Shown here piece after piece: positions 53,865 to 62,727 of a stretch of DNA of 62,727 nucleotides. The translations under genes were made by a program, and so were the position numbers. The stretch is from Staphylococcus simiae (GTDB lineage Bacteria > Bacillota > Bacilli > Staphylococcales > Staphylococcaceae), in NCBI RefSeq assembly GCF_002902085.1, contig NZ_PPQR01000074.1, positions 1 through 62,727 on the forward strand, read 5' to 3'. The stretch's first letter is position 1. Every line of letters begins with the position of its first letter. A model generated the notes under the pieces. It searched no databases. It had not been told where the DNA came from and saw only the letters and a program-made list of their open reading frames with translations.

Positions 53865-53904
53865 AAGGTAAGTGCTCAATACGTTGAGTATTTACCTTTT
53901 TTAT
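53865..53904 (+). terminator. terminator of tRNA-Ser
   Basis: AAGGTAAGTGCTCAA pairs with TTGAGTATTTACCTT (one mismatch) around TACG, followed by TTTTATTTT. The following 53905-54177 has no recognisable gene. Confidence 0.8.
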
Positions 53905-54177
53905 TTTGTAATTTTTGATGATGTTTGACTAGCAATGATTAGGAGTTTAAGCATTTGTTAATGGTGTTTTAGTGATCATTAAACAAAAGAGGATATACAT
54001 TTTTCAGATTACAATTTTTAAATTGATAATAATATCGGATTTTTTATTTTATTCTATATCCAGACAAGGTTGCCAAGTTGTTGAGATAGTTATTCTCATT
54101 GACTTAAAGCATTATTTAAATAACTATGTGGAATATGACAATTTGTCACAATATCAAAATAAGATATAAAAAATATC

Positions 54178-54193
54178 TTGAAAGCCTTTACAT
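54178..54193 (+). promoter_or_regulatory. candidate cre site for CcpA
   Basis: TTGAAAGCCTTTACAT matches WTGNAARCGNWWNCAW at all fixed positions but one (C for G at position 9). It overlaps the treP -35 box, so CcpA would repress the operon when glucose is present. Confidence 0.6.
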
Positions 54194-54216
54194 AACTTGT
54201 CTAGACAAGTTATACT
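54187..54216 (+). promoter_or_regulatory. treP promoter with TreR operator palindrome
   Basis: TTTACA (54187-54192) and TATACT (54211-54216) with an 18-base spacer. A perfect palindrome fills the spacer: ATAACTTGTCT (54192-54202) and its reverse complement AGACAAGTTAT (54203-54213). This is the expected operator of the GntR-family TreR encoded downstream. Confidence 0.85.
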
Positions 54217-54245
54217 TTCACTAAGACATTAAGGGAGTGAAGGAT

Positions 54246-55673
54246 ATGGCTGTAAAAAGACAAGATGTAAAAGCCATTGTTGATGCTATTGGAGGCCAAG
54301 AGAACCTTGAAACAGCAACGCATTGTGTAACACGGCTACGTTTAGTTTTGAAAGATGATAGTAAAGTAGATAAAGAGGCTTTGAGTGATAATCCATTAGT
54401 AAAAGGACAGTTTAAAGCTGATCATCAATATCAAATTGTTATTGGACCTGGTACGGTTGATGAAGTATATAAACAATTTGTGGAAGAAACTGGCACGTCT
54501 GAGGCATCGAAAGATGATGCTAAAGCTGCAGCTGCACAAAAAGGTAATCCGCTCCAAAGGTTAATTAAATTGTTGGGTGATATTTTTATACCGATATTAC
54601 CTGCAATTGTAACTGCAGGTTTGTTAATGGGTATTAACAATATCTTAACTATGAAAGGCTTATTTGGTCCAAAAGAACTCATTGTGATGTACCCGCAAAT
54701 TGCAGATATTTCAAATATTATTAATGTAATTGCTAGTACAGCATTTATCTTCTTACCAGCTTTAATTGGTTGGAGTAGTATGAGAGTATTCGGTGGAAGT
54801 CCTATACTAGGTTTAGTCTTAGGCTTGATTTTAATGCATCCTCAATTAGTCTCACAATATGATATTGGTAAAGGCCATATACCAACTTGGAATTTATTTG
54901 GTTTAGAAATTAAACAGTTGAATTATCAAGGTCAAGTATTGCCAGTACTAATCGCGGCTTATGTATTAGCTCAATTAGAAAAAGCATTGAATAAAGTCGT
55001 TCATGATTCTATTAAAATGTTAGTGGTTGGTCCGGTTGCACTACTAGTAACAGGATTCTTATCATTTATCGTTATTGGACCAATTGCTTTAATCATTGGT
55101 ACAGGTATTACAGCAGGGGTTACTTTTGTATTCCAACATGCAGGTTGGTTAGGTGGTGCGCTTTATGGTTTATTATATGCACCGCTTGTTATTACAGGCT
55201 TACATCATATGTTTTTAGCTGTAGACTTCCAACTTATGGGAAGTAGTTTAGGTGGAACATATTTATGGCCAATCGTGGCGATTTCTAATATTTGCCAAGG
55301 ATCAGCGGCATTTGGAGCTTGGTATGTCTACAAGCGCCGTAAAATGGTTAAAGAAGAAGGATTAGCGTTAACTTCTGGTATTTCTGGTATGTTAGGTGTT
55401 ACTGAACCAGCTATGTTTGGTGTTAACTTACCTCTTAAATATCCATTCGTTGCAGCTATTTCAACTTCTTGTGTCTTAGGTGCGATTATTGGTATGAATA
55501 AAGTTCTTGGAAGTGTAGGTGTTGGAGGGGTACCAGCATTTATTTCAATCCAAAAAGAATATTGGTTAGTATATATTGTAGTAACAATTATTGCTATGAT
55601 AGTGCCATGTATTTTAACGATTATCTTATCTAATTTTAGTAAACAACAAGCGAAAGAAATCGTTGAAGATTAA
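54246..55673 (+). CDS. treP: trehalose-specific PTS EIIBC
   Basis: 475 residues from the ATG at 54246, behind GGGAGTG; an in-frame ATG at 54237 overlaps that site. EIIB domain (1-85) with the phosphorylated Cys in ATHCVTRLR, then an EIIC domain of about ten spans (105-465) with GITEP-type motif LGVTEPAMFG. It imports trehalose as trehalose-6-phosphate. It has no EIIA domain, so it borrows a glucose-type EIIA. First gene of treP-treC-treR. Confidence 0.94.
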   Translation: MAVKRQDVKAIVDAIGGQENLETATHCVTRLRLVLKDDSKVDKEALSDNPLVKGQFKADHQYQIVIGPGTVDEVYKQFVEETGTSEASKDDAKAAAAQKGNPLQRLIKLLGDIFIPILPAIVTAGLLMGINNILTMKGLFGPKELIVMYPQIADISNIINVIASTAFIFLPALIGWSSMRVFGGSPILGLVLGLILMHPQLVSQYDIGKGHIPTWNLFGLEIKQLNYQGQVLPVLIAAYVLAQLEKALNKVVHDSIKMLVVGPVALLVTGFLSFIVIGPIALIIGTGITAGVTFVFQHAGWLGGALYGLLYAPLVITGLHHMFLAVDFQLMGSSLGGTYLWPIVAISNICQGSAAFGAWYVYKRRKMVKEEGLALTSGISGMLGVTEPAMFGVNLPLKYPFVAAISTSCVLGAIIGMNKVLGSVGVGGVPAFISIQKEYWLVYIVVTIIAMIVPCILTIILSNFSKQQAKEIVED

Positions 55674-55760
55674 CACAATTAAATAACTTAAGGGGGCGTT
55701 CATATACTATGCGGGCGTCCCTTATTTTATAACTATATATTAAGAAAAGGTGGTATTATC

Positions 55761-57410
55761 GTGTTGAAAAATCAAGATTGGAGAAAATCAGTCGTATATC
55801 AAATTTATCCGAAGTCATTTAATGATACGACTGGAAGTGGTATAGGGGATATTAAAGGTATTATTGAAAAATTAGATTATATAACTTTCCTTGGTGTTGA
55901 CTATATATGGTTGACGCCTGTATATGAATCTCCAATGAATGATAATGGTTATGATATTAGTAATTATTTAAACATAAATGAAGATTTTGGAACGTTGGAA
56001 GACTTTGAGTTACTAGTAACTGAAGCGCACAAAAGAGATTTAAAAGTCATGTTAGATATTGTTATTAACCATACATCTACTGAACACCATTGGTTTAAAG
56101 AGGCCAAAAAAGCGAAAGATAATCCATATAGAGATTTTTATTTTTTCCGTAAATCTCAAGATGGTCCACCAACTAACTGGGAATCAAAATTTGGGGGTAA
56201 TGCATGGCAATATGATCCCGTTACGGATGAATATTATTTACATCTTTTTGATGTCACTCAAGCTGATTTAAATTGGGAAAATAAAGAAGTTAGACAAGCG
56301 TTGTATAATATTGTCAATCATTGGATAGACTTTGGTGTAGATGGTTTTCGTTTTGATGTTATTAATTTAATTTCTAAAGGAGAATTTAAAGATTCATCTA
56401 AAATAGGTAAAGAATTTTATACTGACGGTCCTAGAGTCCATGAGTTTCTACACGAACTAAATCGTCAGACATTTGGCGATACTGATATGATGACGGTTGG
56501 TGAAATGTCAGCTACAACAATTGATAATTGTATTAAATATACCAATCCAGAGCGTCAAGAATTAAATAGCGTATTTAACTTCCATCATTTAAAAGTCGAC
56601 TACGTCAATGGTGAAAAATGGAGTAATGCCAAATTAGATTTTCATAAACTAAAAACTATTTTGATGGATTGGCAAACTGGAATTTATCAAGGTGGCGGAT
56701 GGAATGCGATATTCTGGTGTAATCATGATCAACCTAGAGTTGTATCAAGGTTTGGCAATGATACAACAGAAGAATTGAGACAGCAAAGTGCTAAAATGCT
56801 GGCAATAACGCTACATATGCTGCAAGGGACACCTTACATTTATCAAGGTGAAGAAATTGGTATGACGAATCCTCATTTTACATCTATTGACCAATATAGA
56901 GATGTTGAATCTTTAAATGCATATCAAAATATGAAACAACAAGGATATGACGAGGATGACATCATGGACATTCTCGGACAAAAATCACGTGATAATTCAC
57001 GTACACCAATGCAATGGTCTAAAGAGAACAATGCTGGCTTTACAGAAGGTAAACCTTGGATTGACGTTGCGCGTAATTATCTTTCGATTAATGTTGAACA
57101 AGCTATAGAAGATAAAAATTCAATTTTATATACGTATAAAAAGTTAATTGACTTACGACATCAACATGACATTATTACTTATGGAAATATCATTCCACGC
57201 CATATGAAGCATAATGATTTATTTATATATGATCGTACTTTTGACAATCGTTGTTGGACTGTAATCGCTAACTTTTCAGCACAAAATGTCATAATTCCAG
57301 AAGATGTGGACTTAAACGGGAATATAATTATCCAGGAAGGTATAATAGAAGGGAATTCGATTAGTGGTTACGGTGCAATTGTCATCGAAACAATATCGGA
57401 AAATAAATAA
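55761..57410 (+). CDS. treC: trehalose-6-phosphate hydrolase
   Basis: 549 residues from a GTG (TTG next to it also possible) behind AAAGGTGG. GH13 alpha-amylase fold: DIVINHTS, GFRFDVINL (nucleophile Asp near 200), TVGEMS (acid Glu near 253) and CNHDQPR (about 325-331). It splits trehalose-6-phosphate into glucose and glucose-6-phosphate. Length is normal. It lies 87 bases after treP. Confidence 0.94.
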   Translation: MLKNQDWRKSVVYQIYPKSFNDTTGSGIGDIKGIIEKLDYITFLGVDYIWLTPVYESPMNDNGYDISNYLNINEDFGTLEDFELLVTEAHKRDLKVMLDIVINHTSTEHHWFKEAKKAKDNPYRDFYFFRKSQDGPPTNWESKFGGNAWQYDPVTDEYYLHLFDVTQADLNWENKEVRQALYNIVNHWIDFGVDGFRFDVINLISKGEFKDSSKIGKEFYTDGPRVHEFLHELNRQTFGDTDMMTVGEMSATTIDNCIKYTNPERQELNSVFNFHHLKVDYVNGEKWSNAKLDFHKLKTILMDWQTGIYQGGGWNAIFWCNHDQPRVVSRFGNDTTEELRQQSAKMLAITLHMLQGTPYIYQGEEIGMTNPHFTSIDQYRDVESLNAYQNMKQQGYDEDDIMDILGQKSRDNSRTPMQWSKENNAGFTEGKPWIDVARNYLSINVEQAIEDKNSILYTYKKLIDLRHQHDIITYGNIIPRHMKHNDLFIYDRTFDNRCWTVIANFSAQNVIIPEDVDLNGNIIIQEGIIEGNSISGYGAIVIETISENK

Positions 57411-57428
57411 AATGGAAGTTTGTATATA

Positions 57429-58154
57429 ATGAAACAAAAGAAATTCATTAAAATTTATGAAACGTTAAAAGCAGATATTATTAATGGGAAATATAGTTAT
57501 GGTAGTTCAATTCCCTCTGAAAATGATCTTTTGCAAACTTACGAATCATCAAGGGAAACTGTGCGTAAAGCGCTTGACCTACTCGTCTTGGATGGTATGA
57601 TCCAAAAAATTCACGGTAAAGGTTCTTTAGTGATTTATCAAGGTAGGACAGAATTTCCATTTTCTGAGTTAGTTAGTTTTAAAGAAATGCAAACGGAGTT
57701 AAGTATAACGTATACAACAGATATTATAGTCAATGAAGTTATCAAAGCTTATGAAGTGCCAGAAGTTCAACGTAAACTAGCTATATCAGATAATGAAACA
57801 CTTATTCATATTATTCGAACTCGAAAAATTAATGATCATGTTAAAATCGTCGATGAAGATTATTTTCTACAGAGTATTGTTAAAGCAATTGGAAATGATG
57901 TTGCAGAAGATTCTATATATCACTATTTAGAACATGACTTACATTTAGCGATTAGTTATTCTAATAAATCTATTACTTTTGAACCATTTTTAGAGCAAGA
58001 ATATAAATTGTTTGGTCAAATTGAACCGGCATATTGTGCTACAGTGAGAAGTATTGTTTATTTGGAAGACACCACTCAATTTCAATATAATATTTCTAAA
58101 CATATAGCAACTGACTATAAATTTAATGAATTTTCTAGAAGGCGTACTAAATAA
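57429..58154 (+). CDS. treR: trehalose operon repressor TreR
   Basis: 241 residues. N-terminal GntR winged helix (KIYETLKADIINGKYSYGSSIPSENDLLQTYESSRETVRKAL) and a C-terminal UTRA ligand domain (about 90-235) that binds trehalose-6-phosphate. It should bind the palindrome at 54192-54213. ATG chosen over an upstream TTG at 57420; the ribosome binding site (GGAAG, 10 bases) is weak. Confidence 0.92.
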   Translation: MKQKKFIKIYETLKADIINGKYSYGSSIPSENDLLQTYESSRETVRKALDLLVLDGMIQKIHGKGSLVIYQGRTEFPFSELVSFKEMQTELSITYTTDIIVNEVIKAYEVPEVQRKLAISDNETLIHIIRTRKINDHVKIVDEDYFLQSIVKAIGNDVAEDSIYHYLEHDLHLAISYSNKSITFEPFLEQEYKLFGQIEPAYCATVRSIVYLEDTTQFQYNISKHIATDYKFNEFSRRRTK

Positions 58155-58232
58155 TATTGTATGTTAAAGAAGTTAATGGTCTAAAGTTTTTATACTTGCA
58201 ATTCGCTATATAAATATAGTAAGATATATTTT

Positions 58233-58506
58233 GCCGTGCTAGGTGGGGAGGTAGCGGTTCCCTGTACTCGAAATCCGCTTTATGCGAGACTTAATTCCTT
58301 TATTGAGGGCGTATTTTTGTGAAGTCTGCCCGGAGCACGTAGTGTTTGAAGATTTCGGTCCTATGCAATATGAACCCATGAACCATGTCAGGTCCTGACG
58401 GAAGCAGCATTAAGTGGATCATCATATGTGCCGTAGGGTTGCCGAGATTTAGCTAACGACTTCGGTAACGTTTGTGAATTACGTTCGATTTAAAGGTGCA
58501 CGGTTT
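58233..58506 (+). ncRNA. ffs: signal recognition particle RNA (large, Gram-positive type)
   Basis: About 274 nt. The 5' GCCGTGC pairs with 3' GCACGGT. The conserved domain IV apical sequence GTCAGGTCCTGACGGAAGCAGC (58388-58409) and the Alu-domain text GGTAGCGGTTCCCTGTA are present. It assembles with Ffh for co-translational protein targeting. Its place upstream of dnaX-ybaB-recR is usual in Firmicutes. A T-rich run follows as terminator. 58507-58870 shows no other supported gene. Confidence 0.95.
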
Positions 58507-58870
58507 TAATTTTTAATTTAACATTTAAATAAAGTATGATAACAACATATAATGAAAGCTACTCTCTTTAATAGTTAACAAGGATTTTGTATACTTGATT
58601 GCTATTATGTTGATGAGTAGCTTTTTATATTTGCAGTAGTAATATGTGCGTGGATGCTTGTGCGGTCAGAATGAGTAATATTAATTGTATGGTGAAAGAG
58701 AATTTGAATAGTCTTATAGCAATAAAATATCCTGAGGTAATGTATTCATTATAAGTTAAAAGTGTTGAACAAATAATAGTAGTGTAGTTGCATTGAATAT
58801 AATACAATTATCATACGATATTAAAAGTCATAAATTAATGAATAATAGAAAAGTAATTTTCGGAGGAAAT

Positions 58871-59392
58871 ATGCAAATATATTTAAGTACACTAACTGAA
58901 CTTGACTATGATAATTCGCTAGATAATATTGAAGAAAGTTTTAATGAAACGCCAGAAACGAGTTGGCAGGCAAGGAAAAAGGTTAAATATTTAAGAAAAT
59001 CTCCTTTATATAATTTTGAATTGGAAGTTATTGCTAAGAATGACAACAATGAAGTCGTCGGTCACGTATTATTAATTGAAGTAGAAATTGTTAGTGAAGT
59101 ACAAACTTATTATGCACTAGCAGTCGCGTCGTTATCAGTAAAACCTGATTTGCGTGGTCAAGGATTGGGCAGTAGTTTAATGAGTGCAGTTGAAGAGCGA
59201 GCTAAATCACAAGAGTATAGTACAATTATTGTAAGGGATAACTTAGAATACTTCTCAAGGTTAGGTTATGATAATGCGCAAGCCTACGACATTCAATCAG
59301 AAGACCATGATAATATATTAGTTAAATTTTTATGGGATCATTTAGATAATCCGCCTCATGGTGTTATTAAAATTCCTCAACAGTTAGTTTAA
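58871..59392 (+). CDS. GNAT family acetyltransferase
   Basis: 173 residues from the ATG at 58871, directly after GGAGGAAAT; the upstream extension of the frame lacks a ribosome binding site. Acetyl-CoA loop in SVKPDLRGQGLGSSLM (about 98-113: RGQGLG), the preceding strand YYALAVASLSV and a C-terminal YFSRLGYDNA motif. Substrate unknown. 56 bases upstream of dnaX. Confidence 0.85.
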   Translation: MQIYLSTLTELDYDNSLDNIEESFNETPETSWQARKKVKYLRKSPLYNFELEVIAKNDNNEVVGHVLLIEVEIVSEVQTYYALAVASLSVKPDLRGQGLGSSLMSAVEERAKSQEYSTIIVRDNLEYFSRLGYDNAQAYDIQSEDHDNILVKFLWDHLDNPPHGVIKIPQQLV

Positions 59393-59448
59393 GGTAAGTA
59401 AGTTATAACGTGATATAATAAGAAGTAATTGTTTATGGAGGTGCTAAC

Positions 59449-61155
59449 TTGAACTATCAAGCTTTATACCGCATGTATAGACCACAAAGTTTTGATGATG
59501 TCGTTGGTCAAGAACATGTTACAAAAACATTGAAAAATGCTATATCAAAAAACAAGCAATCACATGCCTATATTTTTAGTGGACCGAGAGGAACTGGGAA
59601 AACAAGTATAGCGAAAGTTTTTGCTAAAGCGATAAATTGTTTGAATAGCACTGATGGGGAACCTTGTAATGAATGTGCGATTTGTACAGGTATCACTCAG
59701 GGAACTAACTCAGATGTTATTGAAATTGATGCTGCAAGTAACAATGGTGTAGATGAAATTAGAAATATTAGAGATAAAGTTAAATATGCTCCGAGTGAAT
59801 CAAAATATAAAGTGTATATTATTGATGAAGTTCATATGTTAACAACAGGTGCATTTAATGCCTTACTAAAAACGTTAGAAGAACCACCAGCTCATGCTAT
59901 CTTTATCTTGGCAACTACCGAACCACATAAAATACCTCCAACTATTATTTCTAGGGCGCAACGTTTTGATTTTAAAGCGATTAGTATAAGCCAAATTGTA
60001 GAAAGATTGCAATATGTCGCTGATGCACAACATCTAGATTATGAAGATCATGCATTAGAGTTTATTGCTAAAGCTTCAGAAGGTGGCATGAGAGATGCTT
60101 TAAGTATTATGGATCAGGCAATTGCATTTGGAGATGGTCAGTTAACGCTACAAGACGCTTTAAATGTAACTGGTAGTGTTCATGACGAAGCATTAAATCA
60201 ATTATTTGAAGAAATAGTTAAAGGGGATGTTCAAGCAGCATTCCAAAGATATCATCATTTTATCGCTGAAGGAAAAGAAGTGAATAGACTTATTAATGAT
60301 ATGATCTATTTTGTTAGAGATACAATTATGAATAAGACAGCTGACAAAGAAAATGATTATGACGCATTAATGACTTTAGATTTAAATATGCTTTATCAAA
60401 TGATAGATATTATTAATGATACGCTGGTATCAATTAGATTTAGTGTAAATCAAAATGTTCATTTTGAAGTATTGCTAGTTAAGCTTGCAGAACTTATAAA
60501 AAAACAAGTACCAGTAGTTGGTGTTGAGTCTAATGATGTGACACATATTGTCCAACAACCGAATAGTGATGTGTTGTTGCAAAGAATGGAACAACTAGAA
60601 CAAGAGCTTAAAGCTTTAAAAGCACAAGGAACAAGTGCAACTAGTATTAATAAGACAAACAAAAAGCCGACAAGGTCATTGCAAAAGAATAAAAATGCTT
60701 TTTCAATGCAACAAATTGCTAAAGTGTTAGATAGAGCAAATAAAGAAGACATTAAATTACTGAAAAATCGTTGGCAAGATGTTGTTGATCATGCTAAAAA
60801 TAATGATAAGAAATCATTAGTTAGCTTATTACAAAATTCAGAACCAGTTGCAGCAAGTGAAGACCATGTCCTAGTGAAATTTGAAGAGGAAATTCACTGT
60901 GAAATTGTGAATAAGGACGATGAAAAACGCAGTAATATAGAGAGCGTTGTTTGTAATATTGTAAATAAAAATGTCAAAGTGGTTGGTGTGCCTTCAGATC
61001 AATGGTTAAGGGTGCGTTCAGAATATATACAATCTCGTAAACAAGATCATAGCGATGATAATAGTAATGATAGTAGTGAACAACAACAAGATGTTGCACA
61101 AAAAGCAAAAGATTTATTTGGTGAAGAAACTGTAAATATAATAGATGAAGAGTGA
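59449..61155 (+). CDS. dnaX: DNA polymerase III gamma/tau subunit
   Basis: 568 residues from TTG, with GGAGG 8 bases upstream. AAA+ clamp-loader ATPase: Walker A GPRGTGKTS (about 45-53), four-Cys zinc module (CLNSTDGEPCNECAIC, about 64-79), Walker B IIDEVHML and arginine-finger segment TIISRAQR. Domain III then a charged tau-type C-terminus (about 365-568) for polymerase and helicase contacts. No obvious frameshift-slippage site for a separate gamma form was noticed. Confidence 0.95.
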   Translation: MNYQALYRMYRPQSFDDVVGQEHVTKTLKNAISKNKQSHAYIFSGPRGTGKTSIAKVFAKAINCLNSTDGEPCNECAICTGITQGTNSDVIEIDAASNNGVDEIRNIRDKVKYAPSESKYKVYIIDEVHMLTTGAFNALLKTLEEPPAHAIFILATTEPHKIPPTIISRAQRFDFKAISISQIVERLQYVADAQHLDYEDHALEFIAKASEGGMRDALSIMDQAIAFGDGQLTLQDALNVTGSVHDEALNQLFEEIVKGDVQAAFQRYHHFIAEGKEVNRLINDMIYFVRDTIMNKTADKENDYDALMTLDLNMLYQMIDIINDTLVSIRFSVNQNVHFEVLLVKLAELIKKQVPVVGVESNDVTHIVQQPNSDVLLQRMEQLEQELKALKAQGTSATSINKTNKKPTRSLQKNKNAFSMQQIAKVLDRANKEDIKLLKNRWQDVVDHAKNNDKKSLVSLLQNSEPVAASEDHVLVKFEEEIHCEIVNKDDEKRSNIESVVCNIVNKNVKVVGVPSDQWLRVRSEYIQSRKQDHSDDNSNDSSEQQQDVAQKAKDLFGEETVNIIDEE

Positions 61156-61243
61156 TACATGACAAGCGATATAATCGTATGTATAATGTAATAAACATCA
61201 TATTTTTATTAAAACTGTATGAATTTCAAGGAGGAAATAATAT

Positions 61244-61561
61244 ATGCGCGGTGGCGGAAATATGCAACAAATGATGAAACAAATGCAAAAAATGCAAAAG
61301 AAAATGGCTCAAGAACAAGAAAAGCTTAAAGAAGAGCGTATTGTAGGTACAGCTGGTGGTGGCATGGTTGCAGTTACAGTAACTGGACACAAAGAAGTTG
61401 TAGATGTTGAGATTAAAGAAGAAGCAGTAGATCCTGAAGATGTTGAAATGCTACAAGATTTAGTATTAGCAGCTACTAATGAAGCAATGAATAAAGCTGA
61501 TGAACTTACTCAAGAACGCTTAGGTAAGCATACTCAAGGCTTAAATATTCCTGGAATGTGA
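61244..61561 (+). CDS. YbaB/EbfC nucleoid-associated protein
   Basis: 105 residues, AAGGAGG before the ATG. Met/Gln-rich N-terminal helix ([22 protein letters not shown]), then the conserved VEVKx-type strand ([18 protein letters not shown]) and the closing helix. Dimeric DNA-binding protein, regularly encoded between dnaX and recR. Confidence 0.93.
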   Translation: MRGGGNMQQMMKQMQKMQKKMAQEQEKLKEERIVGTAGGGMVAVTVTGHKEVVDVEIKEEAVDPEDVEMLQDLVLAATNEAMNKADELTQERLGKHTQGLNIPGM

Positions 61562-61567
61562 TCGTAG

Positions 61568-62164
61568 ATGCAATATCCAGAACCTATATCAAAACTTATT
61601 GATAGTTTTATGAAATTGCCAGGCATTGGTCCAAAAACAGCCCAACGTCTGGCTTTTCATACTTTAGATATGAAAGAAGACGACGTTGTACAATTCGCTA
61701 AAGCATTAGTAGATGTAAAAAGAGAACTAACATATTGTAGTGTATGTGGACACATTACCGAGAACGATCCATGCTATATCTGTGAAGACAAGCAAAGAGA
61801 TCGCTCAGTTATTTGTGTTGTTGAAGATGATAAAGATGTTATAGCTATGGAAAAAATGAGAGAATATAAAGGCTTGTACCATGTTCTACATGGTTCGATT
61901 TCACCTATGGACGGTATTGGCCCAGAAGATATAAATATTCCTTCATTAATAGAACGCTTGAAAAATGATGAAGTAAATGAACTAATCCTAGCGATGAATC
62001 CTAATTTAGAGGGAGAATCTACTGCAATGTATATTTCGAGATTAGTTAAACCTATAGGTATTAAAGTAACAAGATTAGCACAAGGGCTATCTGTTGGTGG
62101 AGACTTGGAATATGCAGATGAAGTAACTTTATCAAAAGCGATAGCAGGAAGAACTGAAATGTAG
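61568..62164 (+). CDS. recR: recombination mediator RecR
   Basis: 198 residues. N-terminal HhH ([16 protein letters not shown]), four-Cys zinc finger ([16 protein letters not shown], about 57-72), Toprim domain ([15 protein letters not shown]) and C-terminal Walker B-like part. With RecO and RecF it loads RecA at gaps. 6 bases after ybaB. Confidence 0.96.
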   Translation: MQYPEPISKLIDSFMKLPGIGPKTAQRLAFHTLDMKEDDVVQFAKALVDVKRELTYCSVCGHITENDPCYICEDKQRDRSVICVVEDDKDVIAMEKMREYKGLYHVLHGSISPMDGIGPEDINIPSLIERLKNDEVNELILAMNPNLEGESTAMYISRLVKPIGIKVTRLAQGLSVGGDLEYADEVTLSKAIAGRTEM

Positions 62165-62167
62165 AAA

Positions 62168-62217
62168 GTAAAAAGTTGTTGTTTCTATTTTAAGTATAGA
62201 AATGACAACTTTTTTAT
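62168..62217 (+). terminator. terminator of dnaX-ybaB-recR
   Basis: AAAAGTTGTTGTTTCTAT pairs with ATAGAAATGACAACTTTT (one mismatch), followed by TTATT. Confidence 0.85.
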
Positions 62218-62586
62218 TGATATACAGCGGTATAAAATAATGAATAAGATTAACGAACACTGTTTGTATTATGGATTAGTAGTAACTGTAAGAATATTTA
62301 TAGAAAAAACGACAAAAAGTTTAAAAGTATTAAAGTTCCTATTTATAGTGGTATAGGTAGTTTTTATATTAATATTAGTGGTGATTTTCAACATAAAACA
62401 TACTATGAAATTATATCTGTTTTATAAGTTCGGTTTTTATCGATAGGAGTATTTTTAGCAATGTTAAAAGTGTAAATTTTACTGTTGTTAAGTATGCTAG
62501 AAGCCTGTATAGTATGTATTTGTTGAGGCAAACAAAAGCACAACAAAATGATTTGAATAAAACCGAAATTAATTTTTAAAAAGTTA
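62218..62586 (+). other. non-coding stretch with a possible gene remnant
   Basis: A frame of about 50 codons (roughly 62269-62427) reads IYRKNDKKFKSIKVPIYSG then SFYINISGDFQHKTYYEI and a stop. It has protein-like composition but no start codon or ribosome binding site. It may be the 3' end of a decayed gene. Confidence 0.3.
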
Positions 62587-62615
62587 TTGACTTAAAGGTT
62601 AATAACATTTATAAT
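62587..62615 (+). promoter_or_regulatory. rRNA operon promoter
   Basis: TTGACT (62587-62592) and TATAAT (62610-62615) with a 17-base spacer. The downstream text (GAAAACTGAATGACAATATGTCAAC, split 62641-62665, and GAGCTAATCAA at the end) is familiar as staphylococcal pre-16S leader, so 16S rRNA should begin just past 62727. Confidence 0.8.
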
Positions 62616-62727
62616 TAATTCTTGTGTTAAGAAATGAACATTGAAAACTGAATGACAATATGTCAACGTTAATTCCAAAAACGTAACATTAAGTTACAAA
62701 CATTATTTAGTATTATGAGCTAATCAA

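Noticed and set aside
53972-54169. 65-codon frame between tRNA-Ser and treP
   Set aside because: No ribosome binding site, AT-rich intergenic composition and overlap with the approach to the treP promoter.
58625-58807. 60-codon minus-strand frame between the SRP RNA and the acetyltransferase gene
   Set aside because: No convincing ribosome binding site or conserved pattern.

Overview
The window is low-GC staphylococcal chromosome. Gene order (tcyP, xpt-pbuX-guaB-guaA, mpsABC, mccAB-metNIQ, sle1, gltC-gltBD, treP-treC-treR, SRP RNA, dnaX-ybaB-recR, then an rRNA operon leader) is that of the Staphylococcus aureus group. From memory of the S. aureus proteins, housekeeping products such as GuaB, GltB and Sle1 are clearly homologous but diverged (GltB roughly 85% by eye), so an outgroup of the S. 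aureus complex such as S. simiae fits better than S. aureus itself. This species call is an inference.

Layout. 1-4.5 kb: minus-strand cystine transporter tcyP, a DNA-binding/coiled-coil protein with a possible membrane tail, a GNAT-like protein, a compound intergenic repeat and a sigma-B type general stress gene. 4.6-9.9 kb: guanine-riboswitch-controlled xpt-pbuX-guaB-guaA. 9.87-22.65 kb: an integrated phage-inducible island (SaPI/PICI) in the 3' end of guaA, bounded by a 17-bp direct repeat. 22.7-30.4 kb: a Zur-box COG0523 metallochaperone, a single psm-alpha-type peptide gene, and the mpsABC CO2/bicarbonate uptake operon. 30.5-44 kb: PAP2 phosphatase, esterase, NSS transporter, pentapeptide-repeat protein, the mccA-mccB reverse transsulfuration pair, the metNIQ methionine importer, the Sle1 amidase with four LysM domains, a Nudix protein and a frameshifted acetyltransferase. 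44-53.6 kb: a YibE/F membrane pair, gltC, gltB, gltD. 53.7-62.7 kb: tRNA-Ser, trehalose operon, SRP RNA, acetyltransferase, dnaX-ybaB-recR and the promoter and leader of an rRNA operon, whose 16S gene must start just outside the window.

The island reads as a complete SaPI-type satellite: integrase with arm-type sites at both ends, divergent Stl-like repressor and Str-like regulator with three operators, excisionase-like protein, primase-helicase, an iteron origin with an AT-rich core, a LexA-box-controlled late operon and a small terminase subunit. No superantigen or other classical virulence gene is present. The accessory segment between terS and attR carries a Panacea-domain protein (20081-20590) overlapping an unrecognised 202-residue protein, then a stand-alone GyrI-like domain protein and a phage DUF3102 remnant. 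The Panacea pair is the best candidate for an undescribed toxin-antitoxin or anti-phage module. The packaging operon has three proteins I cannot assign and no small protein resembling CpmB.

Other points of interest: the lone psm-alpha gene with a candidate small RNA downstream; no ssl/lpl genomic island (vSa-alpha) at this locus; four copies of a terminal-inverted-repeat intergenic element, one only 71 bp; a membrane-protein reading frame with no standard start codon; and a one-base frameshift in a T tract in an acetyltransferase gene.
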